Assembly: GCA_026686845.1 (NCBI GenBank)
Contig: JAIVEN010000020.1
Coordinates: 1,453,501-1,517,500, forward strand
DNA: 64,000 bases
Direction: 5' to 3'
Source: Adenanthera pavonina
Taxonomy: Eukaryota; Streptophyta; Magnoliopsida; Fabales; Fabaceae
In this document: in pieces, positions 1-12,300 of the stretch
How the letters are laid out: every line of letters starts with the position of its first letter
Numbering within the stretch: the stretch's first letter is position 1
Made by a program: the position numbers and the translations under genes
The notes under the pieces: model-generated
Databases searched by the model: none
Seen by the model: only the letters and a program-made list of their open reading frames with translations
What the model was told of the DNA's origin: nothing

Positions 1-3000
1 AAAAATTATTTACTCATAATTAAAAATTCCAAAAATTTCTTGTTCTGACTTATCAAAATGAAAAATAAAAAAATTTCATAGGATCTCATTGCACAAAAAA
101 TATAACTAAATGAATCGTCAAAATCATTATGAGATATAAAATTTATAGCAAATGAAATTATTCATAAGATATGATGAATCTATTACTGATTTTCAGATTC
201 CGTACAATACGGAGGTCCAGCTTAGGGATGGAACCAGGAAATTTAATTGTGGGGGCCGAAATATATACCAAACATAAATATTAATATTTTAAAAATTATT
301 TTTAATATTTATTAAATTTGATTTGGACCAAAAATAGTTATTATATTAATATAAAATAAAATTTATTAAAATTAATTTTTGATAAAAAATTAATAAAATT
401 AAATACTCATGAAACAATAAAAAATTATAATAACATAAAATATCCTAAAATAAGAAAAGTTTATATTAAAAGTAATGGAATATATTTTAACCGTTAGAAT
501 TAATTTCTTTTATATCAACGGCAATTATGTTAGGTGAAAAGAAACTTAATATTTTTTAAGTAAAATATCAAATTTCAATAAAACAATTCAAGAAAGATAT
601 TTTTTATTTTATAACAAAGTGCTATGTTATTAATAAATTGAAAATATGGTCAAAGAAGCCAAAAATAAAATATTTTTTAATTTATAATAAAATATTTTAT
701 TATATTTTATTTGTTTTATAAAACTTATTTTTTATAAACAGAAAAAATTATGTTTTTAAATATTTATGTTTATTTAGTAAGTAATATTTTATGACATACA
801 CAGGAGGACATTGGGAGGTAAAGGTCACGTGGTCGGCCATGATGTGCTTTGGGGCCATGAACATAAATTTTCCCCAAATCCACATACGTGGGTCCATCCC
901 TAGTCCAGCTAGTAAAAGAGTGATTTGTGTGAGGGCACCACGGACATAATGTGAGCTAGTTTGGCATAGATGGGAGGTGATTGCGCTTGAAATCATGTAG
1001 TTACTATCTCTATTATTAATTTTATGTTTCTGTTTGACATCATCGTTTTTTATTCCTATTTAAGATGATCATATCATGAAAACTTAATCATTATCCTAAG
1101 ACTTTCGGCCTTAATTATGATCATCAATAACCCTAGCCAATAGCCACCAATTTTACATTATTTTCCGTTGTTGTATTTTTACTTTCTTGGAATCCTAAAT
1201 TAAATGCTAATTAGTCTCATTTCTTGTAATATGCGTGGAGTTTAAAACAAGTTGATTATTATTCATAAGAAAGAAAAATGACTTTGATAAATATATATAT
1301 TTATAACTAGATAGATATATATATTTAATGCGGATTTTCCTGCAATTACTTTGTCACGATAAAAGAAATTTGAATTTTAACCCAAAAGACCAAACATTCT
1401 CCAAGAGATACAAGAAATTGCATTGCTTTAAATTGGATCCACTTTCTTAAAGTGAAATGTTATAATTTAAATGATGAAACTTTAATTTAAGGGACTTTGT
1501 TCGAAGGAATTTTTTTGGCATAAGCTTTTCTTTTTCCCTTTAAGTTTCTCTTTTGTTTCTTGTTCATTCATCACGATATATCATTTCATAAATTTGATTA
1601 TTGGATGATAATATATTAAATGAATATAACAATTTGTTTTTGAAATCAGAAGTTGTTTTATTCCAATTAATTTTTTAGCGATTTTTAAGGACACAGTTAA
1701 TAAAATTAAAATTATATTCTCATTCCCAAAAGTGGTGAATAGTAGTCCAACAATGAGGTGCCATCCAATACAATGGCGGCAAATTTTGGCTCATTCATCG
1801 ATCAATTACCTAACTTGGCTTTTTGCAGCTTTGTTTTCTTTTTTGTGGATATATTCCGTTTAATTTAATCCCCTTTAGTCCATTTCTTACTTGAATCTGT
1901 ATAAGTATAGTTGACCTAATTTTTGAGATAAACTTTGTAGTCTATGAGTTATATTTTCTTTGAATTATCTTATATTTTTTAAATTTAATAATTTTAAATA
2001 TAATATTGTAAATATATAGCTTATTAATATTCATCTTAAAATTTAATTTAGATATACTTTATGTCTAATTATATATACACTTTTTGGTAAACTAAATCAC
2101 CTACAAAAAAAAAAGAGATGGTAACGGTCATAAATGGATTTAACATTTCTGGAAAATAAATAAATGCACTAAATGAGAGCTAAATATCTTTTCCTCGTGC
2201 GTGTACTGTATGGAAGAGATATGAGTAATTTTTAAAAATTATTTTCTAATTTTTAAATCCTATTAAAATATGTGCAAAAATACCGAAGGGAAAAAGAAAA
2301 ACAAATTTACTGGGAATACAATAAAATATGTGATCAAAGATTGAAATTGAAATAATTAAAAAAGGGTTGCATGGAGCTACAAAAGGGACAACACTGTTGT
2401 TGCTCATAAATAGTCGAAATCCTTAAAAATTGTATATTTTGTATTGATGATGATTACAATTTACACATGTTGATGCCATATATAAATATACAAGTAAAAC
2501 TAAATGTATTGAGCTGACTTGTTAATGAAATTTATTATTTTTAAATGTATTTCCTTTTTTTTTTTAAATTTCGTATGTGCTCTTCACTTTATATTTGTAT
2601 TAATCAATCCTCTAGTTTTATTAAATGAACTAAGTTGATCTCATGCATATTTTAAAAAAGAGATGCGTGGTTTATAGAATGGTTTATTATAAATTATAAA
2701 TTTTATGTTAATATTGATATGGATTGATACTCTATTCAAAATATCAGTATTTCTTATTAAGAGTTTGAAGTTCTAAAAATTTCTTTGTCAATGTCTTCCG
2801 ACTTTTTATAATCAAAATTATGAATTATCTCACTATTACTTTAATAATTAAAAAATCCCAATAGTATTTAGTTTCTTCAAAAGATTTTTGTTCAGAAAAA
2901 TTAACTCCCCTAATGCTTAGGAGGACTTCCCTACTCTATCAAGCTTGGAGTGGAGCATGGAGTAAAAGAAAGTGAATTATTGAATGTGACTTACAAACTG

Positions 3001-4700
3001 TAATTTATGACAATGATACAAAACAAGTTAGAGAAAATTACATAATCAACAGAATTTATAAACGACAACAATCATAGAGTTGGGGTATTTTGCTTAATTC
3101 ATATATTCATATATTTATATTAAAATATATTATTTATATGCTATGAATAATATAATTTTTTTGGCAAAATTTATTTTTTAGATACATCTAGTTTTAATAA
3201 AATAATATTATAATATCATATAAATGATTCATTTTATGAGATACATCTTTATCAAATACTATATATAGTTTTATCAACAGAAATTTGATACAATTGATAG
3301 GTAATTTTGTTCATAAAACTATTCTTTGATTATCAGTTTTATCTTTAATACTAAAAAATTATTCTAAAAGGTTTTTATAATTTTAAATATAAGTCATATT
3401 ATAAAATGTCTGGAACATTATTTTTTTCGCAGATGTAAGTTGGTTAATTTTATTTTCAAAATTTAATATCCAAGAGGTGAATTCACTAAGAGGGAAAAAC
3501 TACTTTTAATAAATTTAAGGAATTTACTTAAGACAATCTCTAAAAATAGTGACAATTTTTAAAAAAATTAAGAATATAAACTAGTTTTAACTACTTTTTA
3601 AATTTATAGAAAAATAGTTGAAAATAACTTAAGTTGTTGTACTCCACTAATACTCACTGATATGCGTCTTTCTTTTTTTACATTTATTTTTAATAATACA
3701 TTTTATCCACTCTTGTTAGAGGCATGTCCTTTTTATTTGGTCATAAATATATCATCATTTTAAAAATGCTAAGTAGTATTTATCATGTATTATAAAAAAA
3801 ATTCTCTTATTTACTCTACCTAATTTATATTATAAGATATTTGTATAAAATACATGCATATTAAGAAAATTATTTTTTCATCTGAAATTTATGAAACGAG
3901 TATCACAACTTCTCATTTTATCATTATTAAATGCTCTATTATCATTATAGGAACTAAGGAGTTGTGCGCAACTTTCCATAGATATAGTCTTTTTATGAGG
4001 AGTAGAAGAGAATTAATGAGAAGGGTAAAATTGAAATAATTTTATCTAACATCTTATAATGTGGACAATAATTCATAAGAGAGAAAGAAAAAGAAATTTA
4101 ATAAGATTAATTTTGAAAATACATTACTATTTTTGAAAAAATTAATATAGTTAAATAATTCTAACTTTCATTTTTAATTCACGTGATTTAGTTAAAAAAG
4201 TCTTATATTTTCTCCAATTCTTAATATAAGACCCTTTTAATAGAATAACACGAATTAAAAATGAGAGTTAAAATTTGCTTACTATCTTGATTTCTCCAAA
4301 AATTATAATATTTTTTTAAAATTATTTTTATTTAATTTATTTCTCTTTGAGATTCATTAAATATGAGCTATTTTTGGAAAATGCATAATAAACACTATCT
4401 CTTATAATAAAAATGGTTCTATATTTAAGATATGATAAAATATCCTATATTTAAAATAAAAAAATAAAAAATAAGATATTATGTTATATGTGGGACTTGA
4501 ATTTATGATTTTTCTTTAATTTTAAAAAAAGTATTTGATGCTACTAAGTTATAAGGGCAATGGCAGGAAATAATTTTTTTTTTTTTTACCGAGGCAGGGA
4601 ATAACATATTTAATTTAAAGATTTCGTGGGATTAAGGGAGCAAAGCGGATTTACCAAATTTGAGGACTGAAAGTGAAAATAAGGTGTGAGGAAGAAGGAA
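1..4700. other. AT-rich intergenic DNA, no gene recognised
   Basis: I see no supported coding region here. The short ORFs (for example 748-996 minus and 3854-4039 plus) match nothing I know. A G-box core CACGTG lies at 826-831. The segment about 4040-4215 resembles the right half of the Stowaway-like MITE at 63531-63795 (shared order of AAGAGAGAAAG-like, then TTTTAATTC, GTGATTTAGTTAAAA, then GTCTTATATT), so a decayed copy of that family is likely. The remainder is low-complexity A/T sequence. Confidence 0.5.
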
Positions 4701-5950
4701 CAATGAGAAGGAGCCACGTGGAAGGGATTAAAAAACTAGATGTGTCCCTTTGCTTTTATAGCATTGTAAGGAGGTACAGTAGTAAGTACCGGCAGAATCG
4801 AATGGGCACAGAGGATCCTTCCATAATCCACCAATCACAATAAAGGCTTCACAATCCTCTCAAAGTAAAGTACTCCCCTCACACAGTAACAACATCAAAG
4901 CACCTCGCATCCCCCCTTTCGTAATTTTCTCGTTCCCTCGAGGGCATTTTCATTCACTAAACCCCCCCCGTCCCACATCTTCCTGGGCCCCACTTTCTTT
5001 GTGCTGTTGTATCACCCAATTGAACATGCAACTTTTTTAATGTTCTCTCAATAGATAATTTAATTAAAAACCACGCAAATTAATTAATTAATTAGTCTTA
5101 TTAGAGTCGTAACAACTAGCTTAGAAGGATATAGATTTGTCAAGTTTGTTGTGCCTGCAGTTGAAGCAACCCAGGATCCTCTTCTATTTTTTATTTATTT
5201 CTAATATTGTAATTAGATTATGATTGTGTATCAATTTGTGCTTTTTGTGCATTTTAGTAATTTAATTTAAAAATATATTTTAAATGAACATAAATTAATT
5301 GAAATTTGGGAAATTTTTATAATACTCAACAAAAGAACTTGCTGTTTTATGAATTAGATACAATGATCAAACGTTCTATTACTTTCTGTGATATTAAATT
5401 AATTTTAACTATTCTTAATATTTTGGTTTCTTTTCTCTAACTAAGAGGATTTTTAGACTATCCGATATAAAGTTATTACAATTTTTAATTTTTTTAATTT
5501 TTTTAATTTGCATATATGGATATAATATTTACATAATGTAATAAAAATTGTAAAAAATAATATTATCAAAATAAAAAATTAACTTCTTTTAAATCATCAT
5601 CACTTTAATGACATTTAAGCAAAATTAAAATAGCACTTAATAAGGCAGATTGATATCTAAATAATGCTCAAAATTCAAAAGCTTTTGATTTTGATGGTGG
5701 AATAATATTATTTTGACATTATCATACACGATTTATCCTAATGTATATTTGATTTTTAATTATGATGATATAATAGTAATTATTATTAATAAGTTACTAC
5801 CAAGTAAAGAAAAGACGATACTCCCATCGTCCATTTCACTGTGGATATGTGTATGGATGAGATTTTCTGTTTCATTTATTTAAGAAATATATTTGATATT
5901 TGTACCTAAAAGCAAGGAGAGAATCTAGAAATGCTCATTTTCTCTGGAAA
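4700..5950 (+). promoter_or_regulatory. Upstream region of the DUF863 gene, with a G-box
   Basis: This is the stretch before the inferred 5' leader. A perfect palindromic G-box (CCACGTGG) sits at 4714-4721, a site class bound by plant bZIP and bHLH factors. A C-rich segment follows at about 4900-4995, unusual in this AT-rich window. A promoter role is inferred only from position. The G-box is more than 1 kb from the likely transcript start, and a separate unannotated transcript starting near 4.8 kb cannot be excluded. Confidence 0.3.
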
Positions 5951-6476
5951 GAAATAAATTCGTCTTATAAAAATGGGAAAGAAAATAAGAGAGAGAAGTG
6001 AAGGAAAAGCAGAGAATAAAAAGAGACCGGATGTTGACAAATTTCATGTCACTGTTCTTAGAAGGTCGTTTGTTTGTGTGAAGATTTCTTTTCTGGGATC
6101 TCTCTCTTTATAATTTCTTCTCTCTCTCTAAAAAGAAAAATTAAAATCCTTTAATTCTCTTGCTTCCTCTTTGTTGTGTGCGTGTGTGTAAGCGACGGAG
6201 GGAGGGAGGGAGGGAGGAGTGGCCCAGTAGATCGAAATCTCCTTCTATTCTTCTACCCTGTGAGGATCTAAGCTTCATTCAATGGACTTCCAAAAACACC
6301 CACCACTTCGTTTTTTGTTTCGATAATTATCGCGGTTAGCTATTCTTTATTTTTGTTTTTTGGGCTTCGGATAGTGCGAGTGTTGGACTCAATTTTTCTC
6401 TGATGTGGTGGTCTTGTTAATGGCAGAATCCTTGACGGATTCTTAAGGGGAGGTGATATGAGGATGTGGGTCTGAG
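5950..6476 (+). other. 5' leader exon of the DUF863 gene, with short upstream ORFs
   Basis: Pyrimidine-rich sequence (CT repeats around 6115-6130) is followed by a purine tract. The leader ends at a donor-like GAG|GTAATT at 6476/6477. It holds several very short upstream ORFs: ATG at 6282 (14 codons, ends about 6326) and further short ones between 6400 and 6473. Four GGG runs separated by single A lie at 6200-6214. The exon is inferred from the donor, the acceptor at 9289 and the missing upstream coding sequence. The transcription start is not determined, and cDNA would be needed to fix both ends. Confidence 0.5.
6200..6214 (+). promoter_or_regulatory. Potential G-quadruplex in the 5' leader
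   Basis: Four GGG triplets at 6200-6202, 6204-6206, 6208-6210 and 6212-6214 are separated by single A bases. They lie on the sense strand of the inferred leader. Single-nucleotide loops are the most stable arrangement for such structures. An effect on translation or transcription is inference. Confidence 0.5.
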
Positions 6477-9289
6477 GTAATTTTTTTTTTAACATAAATC
6501 GTCTGATTAATTTAATTAATTTTTTTTATTATTGACGGATGATTTGATTTTGCTAAATTTGGTTTTAGTTGTGTTATTGTTATACCTAGTTCTTCTTCTT
6601 GGAGTGCGAAGAAATTCTTAGTTTCTAATCCCTTCGGGTTTAATTTCGCTGAGCTTCTGAGCTTAACTGTTTCTCTTATTTAGCTTTTGGAATTTTTAGT
6701 TTGATTTTTGCTGTTCGAAATGCTTCCTGTATTTGTTAATATCCACAATTATATTGTTTCAAATGATTGTTCTATTGGATCTGTTTCATTAAATTTTGTC
6801 ATTCATTTTAGTACTCTTTAATCCTAACCGAACGCTTTTTATTATTCCTGCATTAATTCAGAGGACTTAAATATTTTTGGCCTTTCCTTCGTATTTCAAT
6901 CCTAGCTGGGGATTTTATCTATTTGATTGCTTTATGGATATACATTGATTCTATCTGTTAATATCTTACTATACTATCCCCCTTTCTTTTCTGGTCTTAA
7001 TGGGGCGTGCTTTTGCTTTTAATTTCCCTGAGAAGGATTTACATGTGTAGTTAGGAATAGAAGGCAAATTCGTTGTTGCTTTATTTGGTCCTTCATATTT
7101 TTGATTTTGTAATTCACCCTTGTTAGGAAGTTTATGGTGCCTGGTTTATAACTACTTCAGACATCCTTCATTGTAATGATGAGCTTGTGATGTAATGTCT
7201 AATTAGAAGTATAATCTTTGAACTCCATGGCTTTTAAATTTTACAAAGATTTTGGGAATTGCCTTTGCTCAGTAATTAATAGGTAAATTAAGATGAGGAC
7301 AACTACTTTTTTGAAAGCCTAGGTAAATCTTCCATTTTAGAAAGTCATCTACTCTGGGAAGAATCTCCTTTTTGGCAGTCCGCTCTTTACCTTAGGAGTT
7401 TGTCGAAAGCCATGAATTCATAATTTCTGTCCTGCATTAATTTGAATTCGGTTCTACAGTGGTGATTATTACTGTCATTGAAAAGGTAAGTCACTGGCAT
7501 CCAAGTAGTGTTGGTTTTTCTTGAAATCTATTGATAACAGGCAGTTGAACTATTAGATATGACTGTTGATATTCTTGTCCATGTTCTCAAGCACAAAAGC
7601 ATTGGATTATGTTGAAAGCATTTTTGAGGGTTAGACTTTGCTCAAAGATGAGTTTCTCATGTCTTAAGGCTGTTTTACATGATTTGATTAGTGCCTTCGT
7701 ATAAGCACAAATGATGTTGCTGCATCTTTAGCTGGTTCTTAGACATTGGAGTTTCATAGAGAATACTCATATTTTATCTCTTCTCCAACCCCAAAGTTTT
7801 TGTAAATTTAGCGATCTATTTGATTGTGTTTTTAAATCTTGTGGCAATTTCTTCATACAACTAAAATCATCACTTATGTGACATTTTGTTAATGAGCATT
7901 GTACTAGTGATTTTTTGTTGGTAATTTAGTTGATGTAGTTTTGGCTTTTGAAAGTTACAATTTAAGATAGTTGATTGAGACAATTTGGGTCACATATGTC
8001 AGGTTGCCATTCACAAATTTTCATGAACATATGTTTTGGCTTTTCCTCTTCAACAGTTTGGTGTTGTAGCACTTTCTCGTTCTCTCTCTGTGTTGACACT
8101 TTGAAGTTTTTGTAATCTCTCTATAGTTCAGCGTTTCAGTTGATGCCTTTGACCTTAATCAATACCATTAAACGCTTGTAATAATGTCCTTCAGGATAAA
8201 GGATTAGCTAAACCTAGCAACTGGTAGTTCCCAATTTATGTCTGGTACAGAATTTCACAATTCTGGTAGAGTGTTAAATGCATGCTGTTCCATTCCTGAA
8301 TCTATTAAAGTGCATCTACATACTTTCATGATAAAATTGTAGTCTAGAGTTGAAAGGAAGGGAATAATACTAGATTCTTCTTGTGGTGAGGTCTTCATTA
8401 TTGATTTTGGGATTTTAAATATGACCTTGGGAAATTGGTGATGCATCTGTAAATTATGTGTTACATAAACTGTGTGGGCAGGACTCAAATTTGATTGTTA
8501 TACATATTTGATATATTTGATCTTTCCTCTAAAATAATTGTTCTTCTCATTTTGTTCCTATGGATTATGGAGAGATATGGTTCAGTGGGAGAAATCGAAA
8601 CGAGAGAAGGGGAAAATAGTTGTCTATTGACCTCCTTGCTCTGTATTTGTCTTTTTAGCTTTATAACTTTCACTGTTTTGCTTGCACCAATAGTTCTTCA
8701 GTAAAATGGACCCTGGAAAAGCTGGTCTACTCATGGAAGAAAAAGGACAGTCTACTTAAATTGCTCTTTATTATTACAGAAAAAAATTGCTTTTTGTTCA
8801 TGCTGGATTCAGTTATAAAGAAACTGAGTCAAAGGATGAAAGTTTTATTTCATTAATTATACAATATACTTGAAACAAGATAATGTAAACCTAATATTTC
8901 TCTGGTATCCTTACTTTTGTACTCAGAAAAGTTACCTCAACTGTTCAAGCAATATTAGTTTAAAATATGAGAAAAACTGAAAGGTTCTGGATACGTAATG
9001 GTCTGTGCTTAAAAGTTACATGTCATGTCTTTTGGTCTGATTTGTGTGTTTCAATTATTTGACTTCGTTTTAGAGATTGTATTTGATAACATGAGGAATG
9101 TGATCAAAGTGGATGCTTTTGCTGTGTGAGTCTGAATTTACTGTACAAATTGGGATGTTATTGGTTTAGATAGAGCTATGCATCAGTTAATGCTTGCAAA
9201 ATGACACAGCTTTTTTGTAGTAGTGTTCTCAGGAATGGGAATCTGTTAATACTTGCTAAAAATTCATTTTCTTGTAATTGTGTTCTCAG
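6477..9289 (+). other. Long 5' leader intron of the DUF863 gene
   Basis: This inferred 2.8-kb GT-AG intron separates the leader from the first coding exon. T-rich sequence typical of plant introns fills it, and no coding similarity was found. The small ORFs inside (8255-8488 minus, 8485-8673 minus, 8495-8704 plus) look like chance. The 3' end carries a tandem copy of its own acceptor (AG at 9231-9232 and at 9288-9289). Confidence 0.55.
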
Positions 9290-9304
9290 GAATGGGAACC
9301 AAAG
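9187..9304 (+). repeat. Tandem duplication of a splice acceptor
   Basis: Two imperfect copies with about a 57-bp offset each contain TGTTCTCAGGAATGGGAA, preceded by a TTAAT(G/A)CTTGC-like segment. The first AG is at 9231-9232, the second at 9288-9289. The second leads straight into the DUF863 start codon at 9292. Using the first would add a short upstream ORF (ATG GGA ATC TGT TAA). The duplication is read directly from the sequence; which acceptor is used is unknown. Confidence 0.8.
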
Positions 9305-12300
9305 TGCAGAACCTGTCAGGATACTACTCAATGAGGGATCTTAATGAGGAATCTAGCAGTTGTGGCTGGCCACTATTTTATGCAGATAAGACACTGGCTA
9401 ATGGGCAGTATTATAATAATTATCTGTCAAATGCTACTGCAGATGCGGGCTCAGCATATGATAAGGATGTTGTAAAGCAGACTATGCTTGAGCATGAGGC
9501 TGAATTTAGAAGTCAGGTATGAAGGTTCTGGGATCTTCTTGCTTTAGCATGTAGCTTAAGTGGTATCCTTGGGGTGTTTTGTAATCAAACTAATGAATTA
9601 AATAAAACAATTAATCTTTTTTATATTGTGAATATTAATTTGTCATGCTTCTTCAGAGCTACTTGTCCTATATTTACCCAGTACACTATCAATTCTATTT
9701 TGTTGCAAGATTCAGTTTGCTTGTTGTTGGATGTAGGGTTTTCTTCTAAAATGTGGTTTAACTGAATGCATCGTTCAGATTGAATTCTATGTTTAGCCTA
9801 TTATTGGTGGACCTATTGATATGCTTAACTTATGTGCAACCAAACAGGTCAGTGAGCTTCATCGTCTATACAGAATACAAAAAGATTTGATGGATGAAGC
9901 GAAGAGGAAAGAGTTGCACAGAAACAAGATGCCTGTTGAGTCATCATTTTCAACAGGTCCCTTGGCATCTCAAATTACTTCTGAAGATGGTAAAAAATGG
10001 CATATCCCTGGCTTTCCTTTGGCATCATCTGTTGGTGCTAGACTATCTATTTCAGGTGCTGAGGGCTTTCATTCTCCTTTGAGTTCTATTAAAGGAAGCA
10101 ATAAACAAGCTGGTCTATTTCCATCCCCAAATGGGAGTAGTTCAAAAGATGTTGAGGTGCAGGAGTGCAGGCCCTCAAAAGTGAGGAGAAAAATGTTTGA
10201 CCTTCAACTTCCAGCTGATGAGTATATAGATACTGAGGAAAGTGAAAAATTCAGTGATGAGAAGATAAGTGGTACAACAGTATATCTTCCTGATAGAGGT
10301 GGTAAACTTAAAAGGGAGGGTGATATGAAGCTTCCTTGTGGTAAGTCTGGTAGCCCCGAAGACACTTCAGGATGTGAAGAGTCACCTAGGAGCAGAAATG
10401 GCCTGGCTGACTTAAACGAACCTGTTCAGGTGGAGGAATCAAATGGTTCTGCATATTTTCACCCTCTGAACCATAATCTGTGTCAAGGGGCAACTGAATG
10501 TTCTGATTTCTCTGCCAAAGAAAAGTCACGTCCTTTTGATTTGTCTAGAGAAGATTTACTCAACACACATCATGCCACTGATGGTCGGCCTCGTAACAAT
10601 GGATATATGGAGAGCAATGGGATTGGAAAGTTGTGGATTCCTTCAGTGCCTGAAGAAGCAGGTCAGATTACTTCATTAATTGCCCTGAAGATTTAATTTT
10701 CCAACCCAAACATCTCCCACCCAAAAAAGTTATACTGAGTTCTGTGGCCGGGCATTAGACGTTTAAGTGAAAACTAACCTATTTTCAAAATTTGAAAATA
10801 AAGTTACATGCGCATTAAATTATGCAACAAAACAAAAAATGTCCCAAAATAGGACAAATATGTCAAATATAATACTATTCATAAGCCAAATTAATCAAGT
10901 CGGCTTCCCACAAAAATTATTTAATAGTAGAAGTAGATACAGCGAGATTAATAATTCAATGGAACATTTTGTAATTTGAAGTTACATTTACTTGACCAGT
11001 TGAAGAAAGCTGATAAAAGGGCCAAGAAGAACTGTGCAACCTAAATTCAAGTTTCTAGACCAGTAATCTTTTTATTAAATAATAACAACATTAGCTTTAT
11101 TCCACTAATGTGAGGTTGGCTACATGGATCATATGACGCTAATGAGTTTTATTAAACACTATCTCCTCAGATAAATCATTTATCAAGAGATCATTCCTTA
11201 TAACTTCTCTTAGTGTCCTTTTTGTTCTTTTTTTACGTCTTTTGATAGGGCTCCAGGCCATTTGATCATTTTTTCTCATTGGCTTCTCTTGCCCTCTATT
11301 TTGTACATACTCAAACCATCTTAAGCGATTTTCCACTATTTTCTCCTCGATAGGTGCTACTCCGACTTTCTTTCATATACAATCATTTTTTATCTTATCC
11401 AATTTTGTATGATCACACATCCATCTCAACATTCTCATCTCTGCTATTCCTATCTTATGCTTTTATTGTCCTTTCAAAGCCCCTAACATTCACTACTATA
11501 TAGCATTGCTGACCTTATAGCAGTTTAATAAAATTTTCCTTTAAGTATAGTAGGCTACATGGATCATATGACGCCAATGGGCTCTATCAAATATCATCTC
11601 CTTTGATAAATCATTTATCAAGAGGTTATTCCTTATAACTTTTCTTAGTGTCCTTTTTTATCTGCTTCTACATCTTTTGATAGGGTTCTAAGCCATTTGA
11701 TCAACTCTCCTCACTGGCTTCTCTTGCCCTGTACAATCTCTACTTTGTACATGCTCAAACCATCTTAAACGATTTTTCACCATTTTCTCCTTGATGGGTG
11801 CTACTCCAACTTTCCTTCGTATACAATCATTTTGTATCTTATCCAATTTTGCATGACCACACATCCATCTTAATATTCTCATCTCTGCTACTCCTACCTT
11901 ATGCCCTTATTGTCTTTTCAAAGCCCAACATTCACTAATATATAGCATTGCTGACTTTATAGCAATTCGATAAAATTTCCCTTTAAACTTAGTAGGTACC
12001 TTACGGTCACAAATAACTCTTGATATTTTTCTCCACTTTAACCACCCACTTTAACCATCTCCTCAGATAAAAAGTAATCTTTTTACCAATAAGTTGTATA
12101 ATTCTGGGCAAACATAAATTGAGAAAATTATTGAGAGATCCATTTTCTTTTGCATCTGGTTTTTTGGCCTACCCCTTTTCCTTTAGTATTTTGTCAGCAA
12201 CGAAGCATTGGTAAATGATGATATCGTCGTATAACAATTAATTTTGCAATGTTTGCAGGGCAAGCTAAAAGCAACCTCAAATCCATTCCTCAAGTTCTCA

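Noticed and set aside
748..996. 82-aa minus-strand ORF
   Set aside because: No recognisable domain, no gene context, and a Tyr/Lys-rich end typical of translated AT-rich DNA.
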